Assembly: GCA_030323885.1 (NCBI GenBank)
Contig: CM059191.1
Location: 105,940,844-106,004,843, forward strand
DNA length: 64,000 nt
Direction of reading: 5' to 3'
Origin: Branchipolynoe longqiensis
Taxonomy: Eukaryota; Annelida; Polychaeta; Phyllodocida; Polynoidae
Shown here: piece by piece, positions 1 to 8,944 of the stretch
Layout: each line of letters begins with the position of its first letter
How positions within the stretch are numbered: position 1 is the first letter of the stretch
The notes under the pieces: generated by a model
Told to the model about the DNA's origin: nothing
The model's input: only the letters and a program-made list of their open reading frames with translations
Database searches by the model: none
Program-made: the position numbers and the translations under genes

Positions 1-1100
1 AACTGTTGTAACTGTGGTGTTGGGTTCCCCATTCTAATTGGGTTGGGCAAATTTGTAATGTGTGATAGCCACCACATAATATTATTTAGACCTTCTGGCG
101 AAATGGTCATGGGCTTTTCAAAATTGCCTTTAGTGTGAGCCGCTAAGTTCTTATCTATTTCTAGCGATTTAATATGTGATTGCCATAAAAAATAGCTGGG
201 GCATAGGCTATCATAATCCCTATCAGTATTGCCTCTTGCCTTATCTTTGGTTTGTTCAATTGCAATAATTGGTTTGCTGTAGTTATAAATTTATCAACTT
301 TTTGTTCAGTTAATGAAACGGTCATTTCTGGTGTCAATAAAGAATCCCAGAAACTTTAACTTCTTTGATGGTGTTAAAACTGATTTAGTTTTGTGTATGT
401 AGAAACCTAATTTGTTAAATGTTGCACATAGTTTGTTTACTACTGTCTGACAATGGTGTTGTGTTTGTGCCACAATAAATGATTCATCAATATACAGAAA
501 CATAACATGTCCTTTCCTAGCGATGTGCCAAAATAAAGGTTTAAACAACCTTGTCAAATGCATGGAGCGCAAGCTAGTCTATTAGGCATACAGTTAAACT
601 CATAATGGTTGTCATTCCAACAAAACCTGAGATATTTACAATCAGATTTATAAATTGGTACTGTATAGTATGCATCTCTGAGATCCACACTGGCTAGCCA
701 AGAGTCTTGTGTAACTAAGTCTCTAGCTGTTTCTAGCAAAAACATTTTGAAATGTTTATACTCAACTAATTTGTTTAACCTTGTTAAATCCAAAATTAGT
801 CTGACATCTCCATTTGGCTTGGGTTTCGTGAAAATATTAGAAATAAATTCCCCAGGCTCATGAAGAGCTGGTTCTATAATGCCTTTTTTCAAAATTGGTG
901 AACCTGAAAGTTCAGGGCCTCACGTTCTGAAGTATCAAAATGGTACAGAAAAGGTACGCTATCTTGAATGGGCTCCTCCAAGAGTAGTATTCTCACTCCT
1001 TCCGCTAAACTAATGATAGCTAAATTCTCCGTAATGTTATTCCATTCCGTAGACAGTTATTTAGATTACCAGCTTTAAATTCGCTTACTGGAGTCTGCAT
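1..1100 (-). pseudogene. DIRS-like element 1: reverse transcriptase/RNase H, broken and cut by window edge
   Basis: The minus strand encodes a reverse transcriptase of DIRS type. The block at 892-554 carries the palm start SVDLRDAYYTVPIYK preceded by NGDVRLILDLTRLNKLVEY, and the block at 572-306 carries the catalytic region. The two blocks are in different frames, so there is a frameshift near 560-572. The catalytic box reads LYIDESFIV, where the sister copy at 4948-5307 reads PYIDDSFIV, so the second aspartate is changed to glutamate. Sequence at 1-300 continues into the RT/RNase H connection and aligns by eye with 4630-4930 of the second copy. The rest of RNase H and the recombinase lie outside the window. 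Family assignment rests on the DLRDAYYTVPI and YIDDSFIV motifs typical of DIRS RTs. Confidence 0.85.
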
Positions 1101-2470
1101 TGCCACTTCTAATTGTTCCCTGGGCGGGGGAATGGGTTCTGGGCGTTGAACTCCCTTCTGAAGGGTCTGTTCCCGTCATTCCAGCCGAAGGACTGCTCCT
1201 GGCCCCATAGCGATAGTTGGTTCCGAACTGGCCTCCTCGCTCTCCGGTGTCAACAGCTTCGAAAATCCTGCCTCGTCTACTTGAAGCGGGCAGAATTCAC
1301 GTCTCCGGACTTCTTCTTGACTGGTTCCATGTGTTTTCCTCACTTGGAGCCAGTCACAACTTGTTTGGCCGCCGAACATCTTGGTTTTGTCCAGTGGCTT
1401 GGGGGCTAGGAATAACTTATACTCCTTCCCGTCATAGTCCAACACTTTCTTGGACCTGGCTACCTCCTTCCCAGCGTTGGCACAGACTGCCTTGAACACA
1501 TTTTCGAAACGTCTGTACGAGAGGAAATTGCTGGCCGCTGTAAGCAGCGCAATTCCCCCATCCATATCTTCGCGAAGAGAACTTGTTCTCAGTCATCATC
1601 CTATTTGCTATAGGCGTGATGGCTGCGAGAGCTGACAGTACAGCCTTGTGTACTGTGTGTAGGACCCCTTCAAACTGTTTCCTGTCCTCACTGAGCTTGA
1701 CATCGCCCAGTCCTGATATGACCTTAGATGTTGCAAACAAACAAAAAAACTTGATGTCGCTGTCCATCACTTTAATGGCCGATTCTGGGATGCCTTTGAT
1801 CCCCATGAACTTTTCTGCCAACTTCATTATGACTTCCGCCAACTTGAAAGTATTGAAATGACCCTCAGTGGTCTTCCTCATCATGGTGGTGGCCTGGATC
1901 TTCTTGCTCTTAAAGTCTCTTGCACTTATTGCTTGACCACCTTGCTGCTGAGTTTGGTGTATTTACCTGGCCGCTGGGTGTCCGAGTCGGAGTTCGTGGA
2001 TGAAGAGTCCGACGACGAATCCGAGGAAGAAGACTTCTTGCTCTTCTTAGACTTCTTCTTACTTTTCTTAACCAGTGGCTTCTTCTTATGAGCCCTGGTG
2101 AACTCATCCCCATCAGAGGACTGTACTTTCTTTTTGTTTTGCATTTGCGCGCAACCACAACCACTTCCTGAGGGGACTCATCATCTGAGGAGTCCTGATC
2201 CTCGGAAAATTCCTCCCACTCGGACTCTTCCGAAACTGGCACAGGCTTAGCAGCCTTAGTAGCGTGCAGTCTCGCAGGGAGCATCTCCTCCAACTTGAGT
2301 TGTACTAGATGCGTCAGTCACGCATCTAGGTCAGCAGGGCAGGGCTCAGAGCCCTCCGCCTCCTCAGAATCCCTTTCTTCTGTCAACCTTTGTACTCGCA
2401 CCGGTGGTGACGGGTCTTCGTCTTCACTGAGCTCTCGGGGAGCGTCAGCTTTACTAAGCTTCATAGCCAT
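1101..2470 (-). pseudogene. DIRS-like element 1: gag-like ORF, frameshifted
   Basis: Start taken at 2470 because both DIRS copies share the opening MAMK at the same place (2470 here, 6714 in copy 2), followed by an acidic LSEDED stretch. The reading then passes through three frames: an acidic/serine segment (2293-2150), a lysine- and serine-rich segment at 2144-1926 (KKKSKKSKKSSSSDSSSDSS), a helical segment at 1884-1560 and a C-terminal segment at 1565-1176 containing DGKEYKLFLAPKPLDKTKMF. This order of charged N terminus, helical body and basic tail fits DIRS gag-like proteins, which have no conserved enzymatic motif. Several frameshifts make it non-functional. Copy 2 lacks about 0.7 kb of this region. 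Confidence 0.7.
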
Positions 2471-2927
2471 AGCTGGGAGTCTGCAAACGTATCAAAACCA
2501 AAGGTTAGGCATAATTCCAGGAAAACATCACCCAGGTAAATAGAGCATTATTATACCAAGTGTGTACCATACTACCGGACTCGGAGGTACGCCTAATAAC
2601 AATTGGGGAATCTTAGAGAAACCCAGGAATAAATCCTGATGATGAAATGGCTCGTGCCAAAGAACTCTCCACTCCACAACGGGCGGCATATCAAAAGAAC
2701 AATGGCTGTATTGTTCTAATGATGTTACAACACATCGTAATTAACTGTCACACAGTTACTATTCAACGAAAAGTTCTTAAACATTATGTATGTGAATGCT
2801 AACATGAACTACCATAACGTCACCAGTTAAAATGATACTAACCTCGTTGGTTTAGTAGTTAATGTAGAAAAACTGCCGGCGCTACTCAACAAACGTCCTC
2901 CCGTTGTGAGTAGATTATGCTAATTGC
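2471..2927 (-). other. 5' leader of DIRS-like element 1
   Basis: No gene. The stretch aligns by eye with 6720-7370 of the second DIRS copy: shared segments include AATCTTAGAGAAACCCAGG-like sequence near 2610, GAATGCTAACATGAACTA near 2800 and AAACTGCCGG near 2869. It therefore represents the non-coding leader between the inverted terminus and gag. Confidence 0.65.
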
Positions 2928-2987
2928 TGGACCCAGATGTGCTTCCTTCTCCCTGGACTACGAGTAGCCAGAGGTGTAGTACCGAGG

Positions 2988-2990
<3 letters not shown>
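2928..2990 (-). repeat. Inverted terminal repeat of DIRS-like element 1
   Basis: The segment ending GTAGTACCGAGGTAA matches the right end of DIRS element 2 (7378-7440, ending GTAGTACCGAGGTAG) in the same orientation. It matches the left end of element 2 (3366-3410) in reverse orientation, as expected for DIRS inverted termini. Confidence 0.75.

Positions 2991-3031
<41 letters not shown>
2989..3031. repeat. (TA)n microsatellite
   Basis: About 21 uninterrupted TA dinucleotides directly follow the terminus of DIRS element 1. Confidence 0.95.
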
Positions 3032-3035
<4 letters not shown>

Positions 3036-3363
3036 TAGTTATACAAATCTTACCTGGGTACAAATGATGGATAACTGTTGTTTTCCCGAGGTACTAGCAT
3101 TGGATAGTCGTGGGCTAGGGAGAAGGAAACACATCCGGGTCCAGCAATCTTTTACATACTTAATACTTAAAAAATAATAGGATAAATAATGACTCAAAAT
3201 TCTATGGATACTAATATGTTTTCGTTTCGGCACAAGCCAACGTCATAGTCGTGGAAGGGTAGGGTGGGCGGGCCCTATCCCACGACTATCCAAGGCTAGT
3301 ACCGAAGGAAAATAGCAGTTATCCATCATCTGTACCCAGGTAAGATTTGCATAACTATACTAT
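3032..3363. repeat. Compound palindrome of DIRS-type termini
   Basis: The outer arms 3032-3090 and 3307-3361 are inverted copies (for example CTTACCTGGGTACAAATGAT against ATCATCTGTACCCAGGTAAG). Inside, 3090-3150 is a diverged reverse copy of the DIRS terminus seen at 2925-2990 (shared GGAGAAGGAAACACATC and GGTCCAGCAAT). At 3250-3310 a second inverted piece repeats GTCGTGG and CTAGTACCGA. The block looks like a collapsed remnant of a third, related DIRS element reduced to its ends. No coding sequence is present. Confidence 0.6.
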
Positions 3364-3422
3364 TTTACCTCGGTACTATGCCTCTGACTACTCGTAGTCC
3401 AGGGAGAACTTTATGTAATCTC

Positions 3423-3775
3423 ATTTTTTATAATTTTTTATATTTATCGTTAAACATATAATGTTTCTGTACAAAATAGAATTTAGTGTTTCTCACCCGT
3501 CTTTAGTTTGTGAGTAGGTGAGTCGCCAGGTTTGATTGATTGGTGGTTTCTTTACGCCGTGTCGGCAGCATAGGCCATATTCACGGCGAGAGTCGCCAGG
3601 TTGCTTGACTCTTCTAGTCACTTGTTGTAATGTTTTGCAACCGATCTAGCCATCTTCCACCAGAATTCTCTTCACTGAGATTCCCAACTGTCTTGCTTTA
3701 GAGACCATGGCCCCCCCACGTTGAGTGGGATGCGTAGCATCCACTATTAACGCCTGAACAGCTTAAATACAGATT
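3423..3775 (-). pseudogene. DIRS tyrosine recombinase, C-terminal remnant
   Basis: Reading the minus strand from about 3740 gives the segment AMVSKARQLGISVKRILVED, which matches the region before the final catalytic part of DIRS tyrosine recombinases. The expected tryptophan after ILVEDG is a TAG stop. The frame resumes on the far side of a 57-bp LINE tail (3533-3589) as a short C terminus. The upstream half of the enzyme is absent. Confidence 0.55.
3533..3589 (-). mobile_element. 57-bp I-type LINE (LINE-D) 3' tail insertion
   Basis: The segment is the extreme 3' end of the LINE also seen at 48640-48707 and ends in the same (ATCA)n tail. It is flanked on both sides by the 13-bp target duplication GAGTCGCCAGGTT (3520-3532 and 3590-3602), so it is a complete, extremely 5'-truncated retrotransposition event. 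Confidence 0.9.
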
Positions 3776-4192
3776 GATTGATTGGTGGTTGCTTTACGCC
3801 GTGTCGGCAGCATAGGCCATATTCACGGCGAGAAATGTTTGTTTTTTGTTCAAACCATTGCTTTTAGATGTAAAGGCAGACAATCAATTATCTGCCAATA
3901 GACACTCATTAAATTAGAAAGCTCACAATCATATATTTGTGGTCAAGGGAAACAAATTCCCATAGAAAAAGAAAAGTTGTATTAATAATTGATAGAATCT
4001 ATTTAGTAAACTATATGAGGTGGTTCAGTCCAGCTGCCCTCAAAAAGGCTAAAATGTTTTCCTGTTTTACCTTAGTAAAAAGGTCATGCATACTGTCTGC
4101 AGTGTAGAACTGTTGGCGCAGGGCCAAAAAATCAATGCAACTTAGTAAAATGTGTTTGAGTGTCAGCGGGGACTGACACCCAATACATTCAA
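3773..4192 (-). mobile_element. I-type LINE (LINE-D) 3' fragment
   Basis: Reverse complement of 48287-48707: it holds the last coding segment of the LINE (around the CCHC-like C-terminal motif), its 3' untranslated region and an (ATCA)n tail on the left side. It lies between the RNase H and recombinase parts of DIRS element 2. Flanking AATACA-like sequence on both sides (about 3766 and 4191) may be a decayed target duplication. Confidence 0.8.
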
Positions 4193-4680
4193 TACATTGT
4201 TTTGTGATGCGAACAAGTCAATTTCTGGCTTGCCCTATTTATCACAAATGTAATTGAAAATACTGCGACTTAACAACCATTCAAGATGATCATGGAAATG
4301 TCGACTTTTTCTGTCAGCCAAAGTATTTTGACTGCCTGGGATATGTGCTACTGTTAGCCATATATCATGTTCCTGTGCCCAGTTGTGCCCAGTCCCGAAT
4401 TAGTTTGGCTAAATGGTTCCATGGTTTGGAACGCGTCCCTCCCATATTACGTATGTAAGCCATGGCTGTCGTATTATCTGTTAATACCCGTACATGATTT
4501 TTAGGTAGGCGAACTAGACTATGTAATCCTAAATAAATAGCTCTGAGCTCTAGTACATTAATGTGATCGGAGATTTCATCTTCCATCCACCGACCAGCGG
4601 TTGCCTGTTGGTCTCCATGAACCCCCCCATCCTTCTAATGAAGCATCAGTCATCACTCCCGTATTGGGTTCTCCCATTCT
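4193..4680 (-). pseudogene. DIRS element 2: RNase H region
   Basis: The minus strand gives INVLELRAIYLGLHSLV and VRVLTDNTTAMAYIRNMGG, characteristic of the DIRS RNase H domain, where LELRA and TDNTTA surround active-site acids. After a frameshift near 4370 it continues to VAHIPGSQNTLADRKSR and PEIDLFAS, the usual end of RNase H before the recombinase. The sequence then stops at a LINE fragment. Not functional. Confidence 0.8.
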
Positions 4681-4947
4681 AATGGGGTTAGGTGAATTAT
4701 CAATGTGTGAAAACGACCACATAATATCCTGTAGGCCTTCTGGCAAAATTGTCATATTTCAAAATGTCCTTCTAGTGATTTAATATGGGTTTTACCCTAT
4801 AGAATAGCAGGGGCATAGGCTATCATGATTCCTATCAATATTGCGACTTGTCTTATCTTTGGTTTACTTAATTGTAATAATTGGTTTGCCGTTGTTGTAA
4901 ATTTATCAACTTTCTGTTTCGTTAATGAAATAGTCATGTCTGCAGTG
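4681..4947 (-). other. DIRS element 2: decayed RT-RNase H connection
   Basis: Aligns by eye with 30-305 of DIRS element 1 on the same strand (shared GGCATAGGCTATCAT near 4812 and 200). It is part of the pol region, but no long open frame survives. Confidence 0.55.
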
Positions 4948-5968
4948 TCAATCATGAACCCCAAACACATTAATTAATTTCTTTGTAGGTGTTAATACTG
5001 ATTTAGTTTCATGCATGTAGATACCTAACTTTGTAAGTGTCTTACATAGTTGGTCTACTGCTGTTTGACATTGTTTTTGTGTTTGTGCAACAATGAATGA
5101 ATCATCAATATAGGGAAACATAATGTGTCCTTTCCTAGTCATGTGGGAAAAAACGGGCTTAAGCAACTTTGTGAAAATATGTTGGGCACAAGTTAGACCA
5201 TTCGGCATACACATGAACTCATAAAGCTCATCATTCCAACAAAACATGAGAAATTTCTGATCAGGTTTATAAATCGGCACTGTATAGTATGCATCCCTGA
5301 GATCCACACTGGCCAGCCAGGAGTCTTGCGTTATGAAGTCTCTAGCTGTTTCTAGGGAAAATCATCTTGAAATGTTGATACTCGACTAATTTGTTTAACC
5401 TTGTTAAGTCCAAAATAAGTCTAATGTCCCCATTTGGTTTGGGTCTGGTGAAAATATTCGAGATAAATTCCCCAGCCACATGAAGTGCTGGCTCTATAAT
5501 GGCGTTTTCACAAAATTTAAGGACTTGATCATTCAAAGCCTCCAGTTCTGCAAAATCAAAACGATATGGAACGGGTATGCCTTTTTGTATGGGCTCTTCC
5601 ATGAGTGGTATCCTAACTCCCTCGACTAGGCTAAGGATAGTCAGATTGTCGGTAATGTTATTCCATTCCGATAGGCAATTATTGATGTTACCAGCCTTAA
5701 ATACGCTTACAGGGGTCTGCGTCGCCACTTCCACTTGTTCCTTGGGCGGGGGAACGGTTTCTGTGGGGTGAACGGTTTTTGAAGGGTCTGTTCCCGTTGT
5801 TCCAGCCGAACGACTGCCTCTGACCCCTTCCCTGGTAGCCGTACTTGGAGCCCGTCTCCACTTGTTTGAACAAGTACTGCAACTGGCCCCCGAACATCTT
5901 GGTCTTATCCAAGGGCTTACCATTGACTGGCTTGGGGGCAAGGAATAGAGTATATTCCTTTCCATCAT
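4948..5968 (-). pseudogene. DIRS element 2: reverse transcriptase, frameshifted
   Basis: Two minus-strand blocks in different frames make up the RT. The block at 5968-5342 has a linker, PYRFDFAELEALNDQVLKF, then NGDIRLILDLTRLNKLVEYQ. The block at 5307-4948 has MDLRDAYYTVPIYKPDQKF, the thumb-side MPNGLTCAQHIFTKLLKPVF and the catalytic box YIDDSFIV with both aspartates. The break lies near 5340. The linker overlaps the end of gag (5697-5968) in another frame. Length and motif order match DIRS polymerases. Confidence 0.85.
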
Positions 5969-6714
5969 TGTCCATGACCTTCTTGGAGCGCCACATCCTT
6001 GCCTTCATCAGTGCAGACAGCCTTGAATACGTTTTCGAAACACCGATAGGAGAGGAAATTGCTGGTGGCAGTGAGCAGCGCAATTCCCCCGTCCATCTCT
6101 TCACAAAGTGAAGAGAACTTGTTCTGTCATCATCCGATTTGTGATCGGAGTGATGGCCGACAGAGCCCCCCGCCCCTCCAGAATCTCTTTGTTCTGGTGA
6201 CCTTTGACCTCTTAAGCACCTGTCACACCTCACCGGATTGAGTACCAGACACCACCGGACAAAGAATTGTCTAGTCCGGTGCTCTCCGGTGACAAAAAGT
6301 ATCAAAATGTACCGAAATGGAGCGTAATTGGGTCAATTGCCACCGGGCGACCGGACAAGTACTGTACATGTACCGTACAAGAACCGGACACGTAACGAAT
6401 GGGTAACAGACATGTACCAGACAAAACGGACAAACCGGACACCAACGGATGGGTAGCGAACATGTACGGTTGGGTACCGGTCATACCAGACACCAACCGG
6501 ACACGTCAGTCTGGCGGTGTCTGGTAGAAGTTTTGTGCATGTTCAAAACTTGTACCGGACACCGCCGGATGGGTACCGGACATTGCCGTATTTCACCGGA
6601 CAGTGTCCAGTACCCCAGTCCTGTAAGGTGTGACTGGGTCTTTACCGGCGGTGACCCGTCTTCGTCTTCACTGAGCTCGCAAGGTGCATCCACTTTACTC
6701 CGCTTCATAGCCAT
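5697..6714 (-). pseudogene. DIRS element 2: gag-like ORF, deleted and split by a MITE
   Basis: Starts at 6714 with MAMKRSKVDAPCELSEDEDG, matching copy 1. The frame is interrupted at 6641 by a 427-bp MITE and resumes at about 6211. Compared with copy 1, about 0.7 kb covering the lysine-rich and first helical segments (1640-2355) is missing. The conserved C-terminal part, with DNDGKEYTLFLAPKP and DKTKMFGGQ, is retained, followed by a basic tail (GRGQRQSFGWNNGNRPFKNR) that may bind nucleic acid. Confidence 0.65.
6215..6641. mobile_element. Harbinger-type MITE, 427 bp, with TTA duplication
   Basis: Left end AGCACCTGTCACACCTCAC and right end (reverse complement) AGACCCAGTCACACCTTAC form terminal inverted repeats. 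They are flanked by direct TTA at 6212-6214 and 6642-6644, the usual PIF/Harbinger target. It sits in the DIRS gag sequence, and DIRS copy 1 has the unoccupied site at about 2398. The interior has no long open frame but contains eight copies of ACCGGACA. The termini share the CTGTCACA core with the two autonomous Harbinger elements in this window. Confidence 0.85.
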
Positions 6715-7394
6715 AGCTGTGAGTCTGTAAGAAACCTGAGTCTGTAAGAACCGAAAACCAAAAGGTTAGGAATCTTTCACGGTGGACATGACATTGGCAA
6801 ACAACAATTATTTTTACCAAGAGTGTCTAATGGTGTTAAATCCGTATTTAAACCGTTTTTAACACAGTTGTGTGGTTACTTTTGTCAGTCATAGGTAACC
6901 GGTATGGATAACCAACAGAAACCAAATGAGGGGTAGGCACCATTGTAGCGGTAGCCTCCCACACTCTCTGTCCAATAAATTTCTCCTGCGGCCTATGTGG
7001 ACAACAAGTTGGAGAAAATTCTACGGGACTCGGAGGTCCACCTAAAAAGTGTTGGGGAATCTTAAAGAAACCCAGGAATAAATCCTAATGATGTTAATGG
7101 CTCCTGCCAAACATCTCTCCGTTCGGTAACAGACAGCATTACAAAAAACAATGGCTGCATTGTTCTAGCGATGTTATGGCACATCATAATTAACCTGTAA
7201 ATCAGTTAATATTCAATCCAAAGTTTTAAAACTTGATGTATGTGAATGCTAACATGAACTAAACTATTGTATCCATTCAAAAACGACACTAACCTGGTTG
7301 GTTTACTAGTTATGCAGAAAAACTGCCGGAGCTACTCAACAAACGTCCTCCCGTTGTGAGTAGATTATGCTAATTGCTGGACACGGATGTGCTT
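6715..7394 (-). other. 5' leader of DIRS-like element 2
   Basis: Non-coding. Matches the leader of copy 1 (2471-2927) by eye, with about 200 bp extra near 6780-6990. Confidence 0.6.
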
Positions 7395-7439
7395 CCTTCT
7401 CCCTGGACTACGAGTAACCAGAGGGGTAGTACCGAGGTA

Positions 7440-7945
7440 GAATACATATATCTAATATACCTATACAGAATGTATAATTTGTTATGCGTACATACAAGGG
7501 GCGGAGTTCTAACCTAATAATTATGATCATTATTATTTATTATTACTTCTCGATTATTATGTCCAATCGTTGACTTGCCCGTATTTGCCCCGGTGTTGCC
7601 TACACCAGCGCCTCCACCATTCAGTCCGGCTTGTGTGCATGCCGGGGCCCGGGCAGTCATTCTCAGCCCCAATTTCAAACTTTTACCGGTAAGCCTGTAT
7701 TATGCTTAGCCATGACGCAAATAAAGTGTCCTACCCATCACCTACTTGTCTCTCTCCTTTTCTCGTAGCCCAACTTCATATATATATTATACAACACTTG
7801 TGTGACTCACAGTAATCCATAACTGGGACACACATCTACCAGATGGGAACAGCAAGTCACGCCCACGCGCGTCACACGGCGAGACGCGCAGCCTGGGTGT
7901 GTGACTATGTGTGTCAGTTCTTGTACAGAGCTGTCCTCCACATAC
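7440..7945. other. Unassigned sequence
   Basis: No open frame I can support. It contains a stretch with AATAAA near 7719 followed by pyrimidine-rich sequence, which could be the polyadenylation part of an unrecognised element, and GC-rich sequence after 7860. Confidence 0.4.
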
Positions 7946-8197
7946 CTACCTGTGGGTCGTCGTGGTCGCAGAGTCGCCAGCTCTGGGCTGAGCCGGCTCA
8001 CCGCCCTCACCGCCCTCCCCGCCCTCAGGGCCACCGTCCCCGCCGCCCGCCGCCCCGGCCTCTACGCCCGCCGCCCCGGCCTCGCCGCCGCCGCTCGCTG
8101 GTGTTTTCCGCGCGCTGGACAACTTGTCCTGCAGTTTCACCTGGGCATCTCGCATTTGGTCGAGTTTGGCCAGTAGTTCCGAGAGTCTTTCCTCCAT
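7946..8197 (-). CDS. Possible gag start of a GC-rich retroelement
   Basis: A minus-strand frame from ATG 8197 opens with a short amphipathic helix (MEERLSELLAKLDQMRDAQV, then KLQDKLSSA) followed by a glycine/alanine-rich, low-complexity tail. About 175 bp upstream on the same strand, TGGCGACATCTG (8378-8367) resembles a retroelement primer-binding site. Together these suggest leader plus gag N terminus of an LTR-type element cut off near 7946. The coiled-coil opening is of the same general style as the frame at 24734. No homology was recognised, and a host exon cannot be excluded. Confidence 0.3.
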   Translation of the reverse strand: MEERLSELLAKLDQMRDAQVKLQDKLSSARKTPASGGGEAGAAGVEAGAAGGGDGGPEGGEGGEGGEPAQPRAGDSATTTTHR

Positions 8198-8419
8198 GGT
8201 TGCGATCGGGCGTGTGTGTGGGTGTGGAAAGTTCTGCCGATGTAAGGAAGGGTTGTGACAGAAAGGTCTCTGACTCAGCACTGTGGTGTGGGCGATATCT
8301 AGAAGCGCGGGCAGTGTGCTGTTTGTCGGTTTGTGGTTAGCCCGGTCCCCTGGCCCTTTCTTTCCACAGATGTCGCCACTGTCGCAGTTGCACCCCCCCC
8401 CCCGCCCCCCACACTCCAA

Positions 8420-8944
8420 CTCACACAGGGGTAGGCAGGATTTGTCAGAAACACATAATTATAGGGGCAGAACACTTAAATTTAAGAAAAGGGGGTTGAA
8501 AACCCAGGTTAGAGTATATTATTATTACATTACATAAGGAACACAAGACAGGAAGTTGGATCGAGCCAATAACTCTGGCTGGCCCCCTAAAAAGACCTAC
8601 CGCATAGTTTATTTGAGCAAAAATAGGAGGTGGAGTGGGCAGAAGGAGGGCGAGCAGGAGGCCACCTGGAGGGAAGGCGGGGAGTAGGGCTGCTTGGAGC
8701 GGCCAACCTGCCCTCCAGGTCGCACACCAACTACCAGCTCCACCTACCCAAATACTAAACTTATACAAGTTGTCCAGGTGTTGGGGAGAAGACAATAGAG
8801 AACAGGATAAAGGATAATTACATTGCATGAATAATATACGCATAAGAGTTTATACATAACATAAACAAACCTCTAAACTGCATAATCAACTGATATCTCT
8901 TTGGTAATGGCACATATTCCAGATCAAGGTATCAAGGTATAAAA
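8420..8944. other. Unassigned sequence
   Basis: No supported gene. GC-rich between 8630 and 8740, AT-rich elsewhere. It ends at the poly(T) that marks the 3' end of LINE-A on the minus strand. Confidence 0.4.

Larger units (their letters stand above)
3366..7439 (-). mobile_element. DIRS-like retrotransposon 2, full span, degenerate
   Basis: Bounded by inverted termini of about 44 bp: 3366-3410 starting TACCTCGGTACTATGCCTCT and 7395-7439, its reverse complement with few changes. In minus-strand order it holds a leader (7394-6715), gag (6714-5697), RT (5968-4948), RNase H (4680-4193) and the last part of a tyrosine recombinase (3775-3423). The recombinase N-terminal part is missing where a LINE fragment sits (3773-4192). 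It also carries a MITE in gag and a 57-bp LINE tail near its 3' end. Every reading frame is broken, so it is inactive. Confidence 0.8.
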
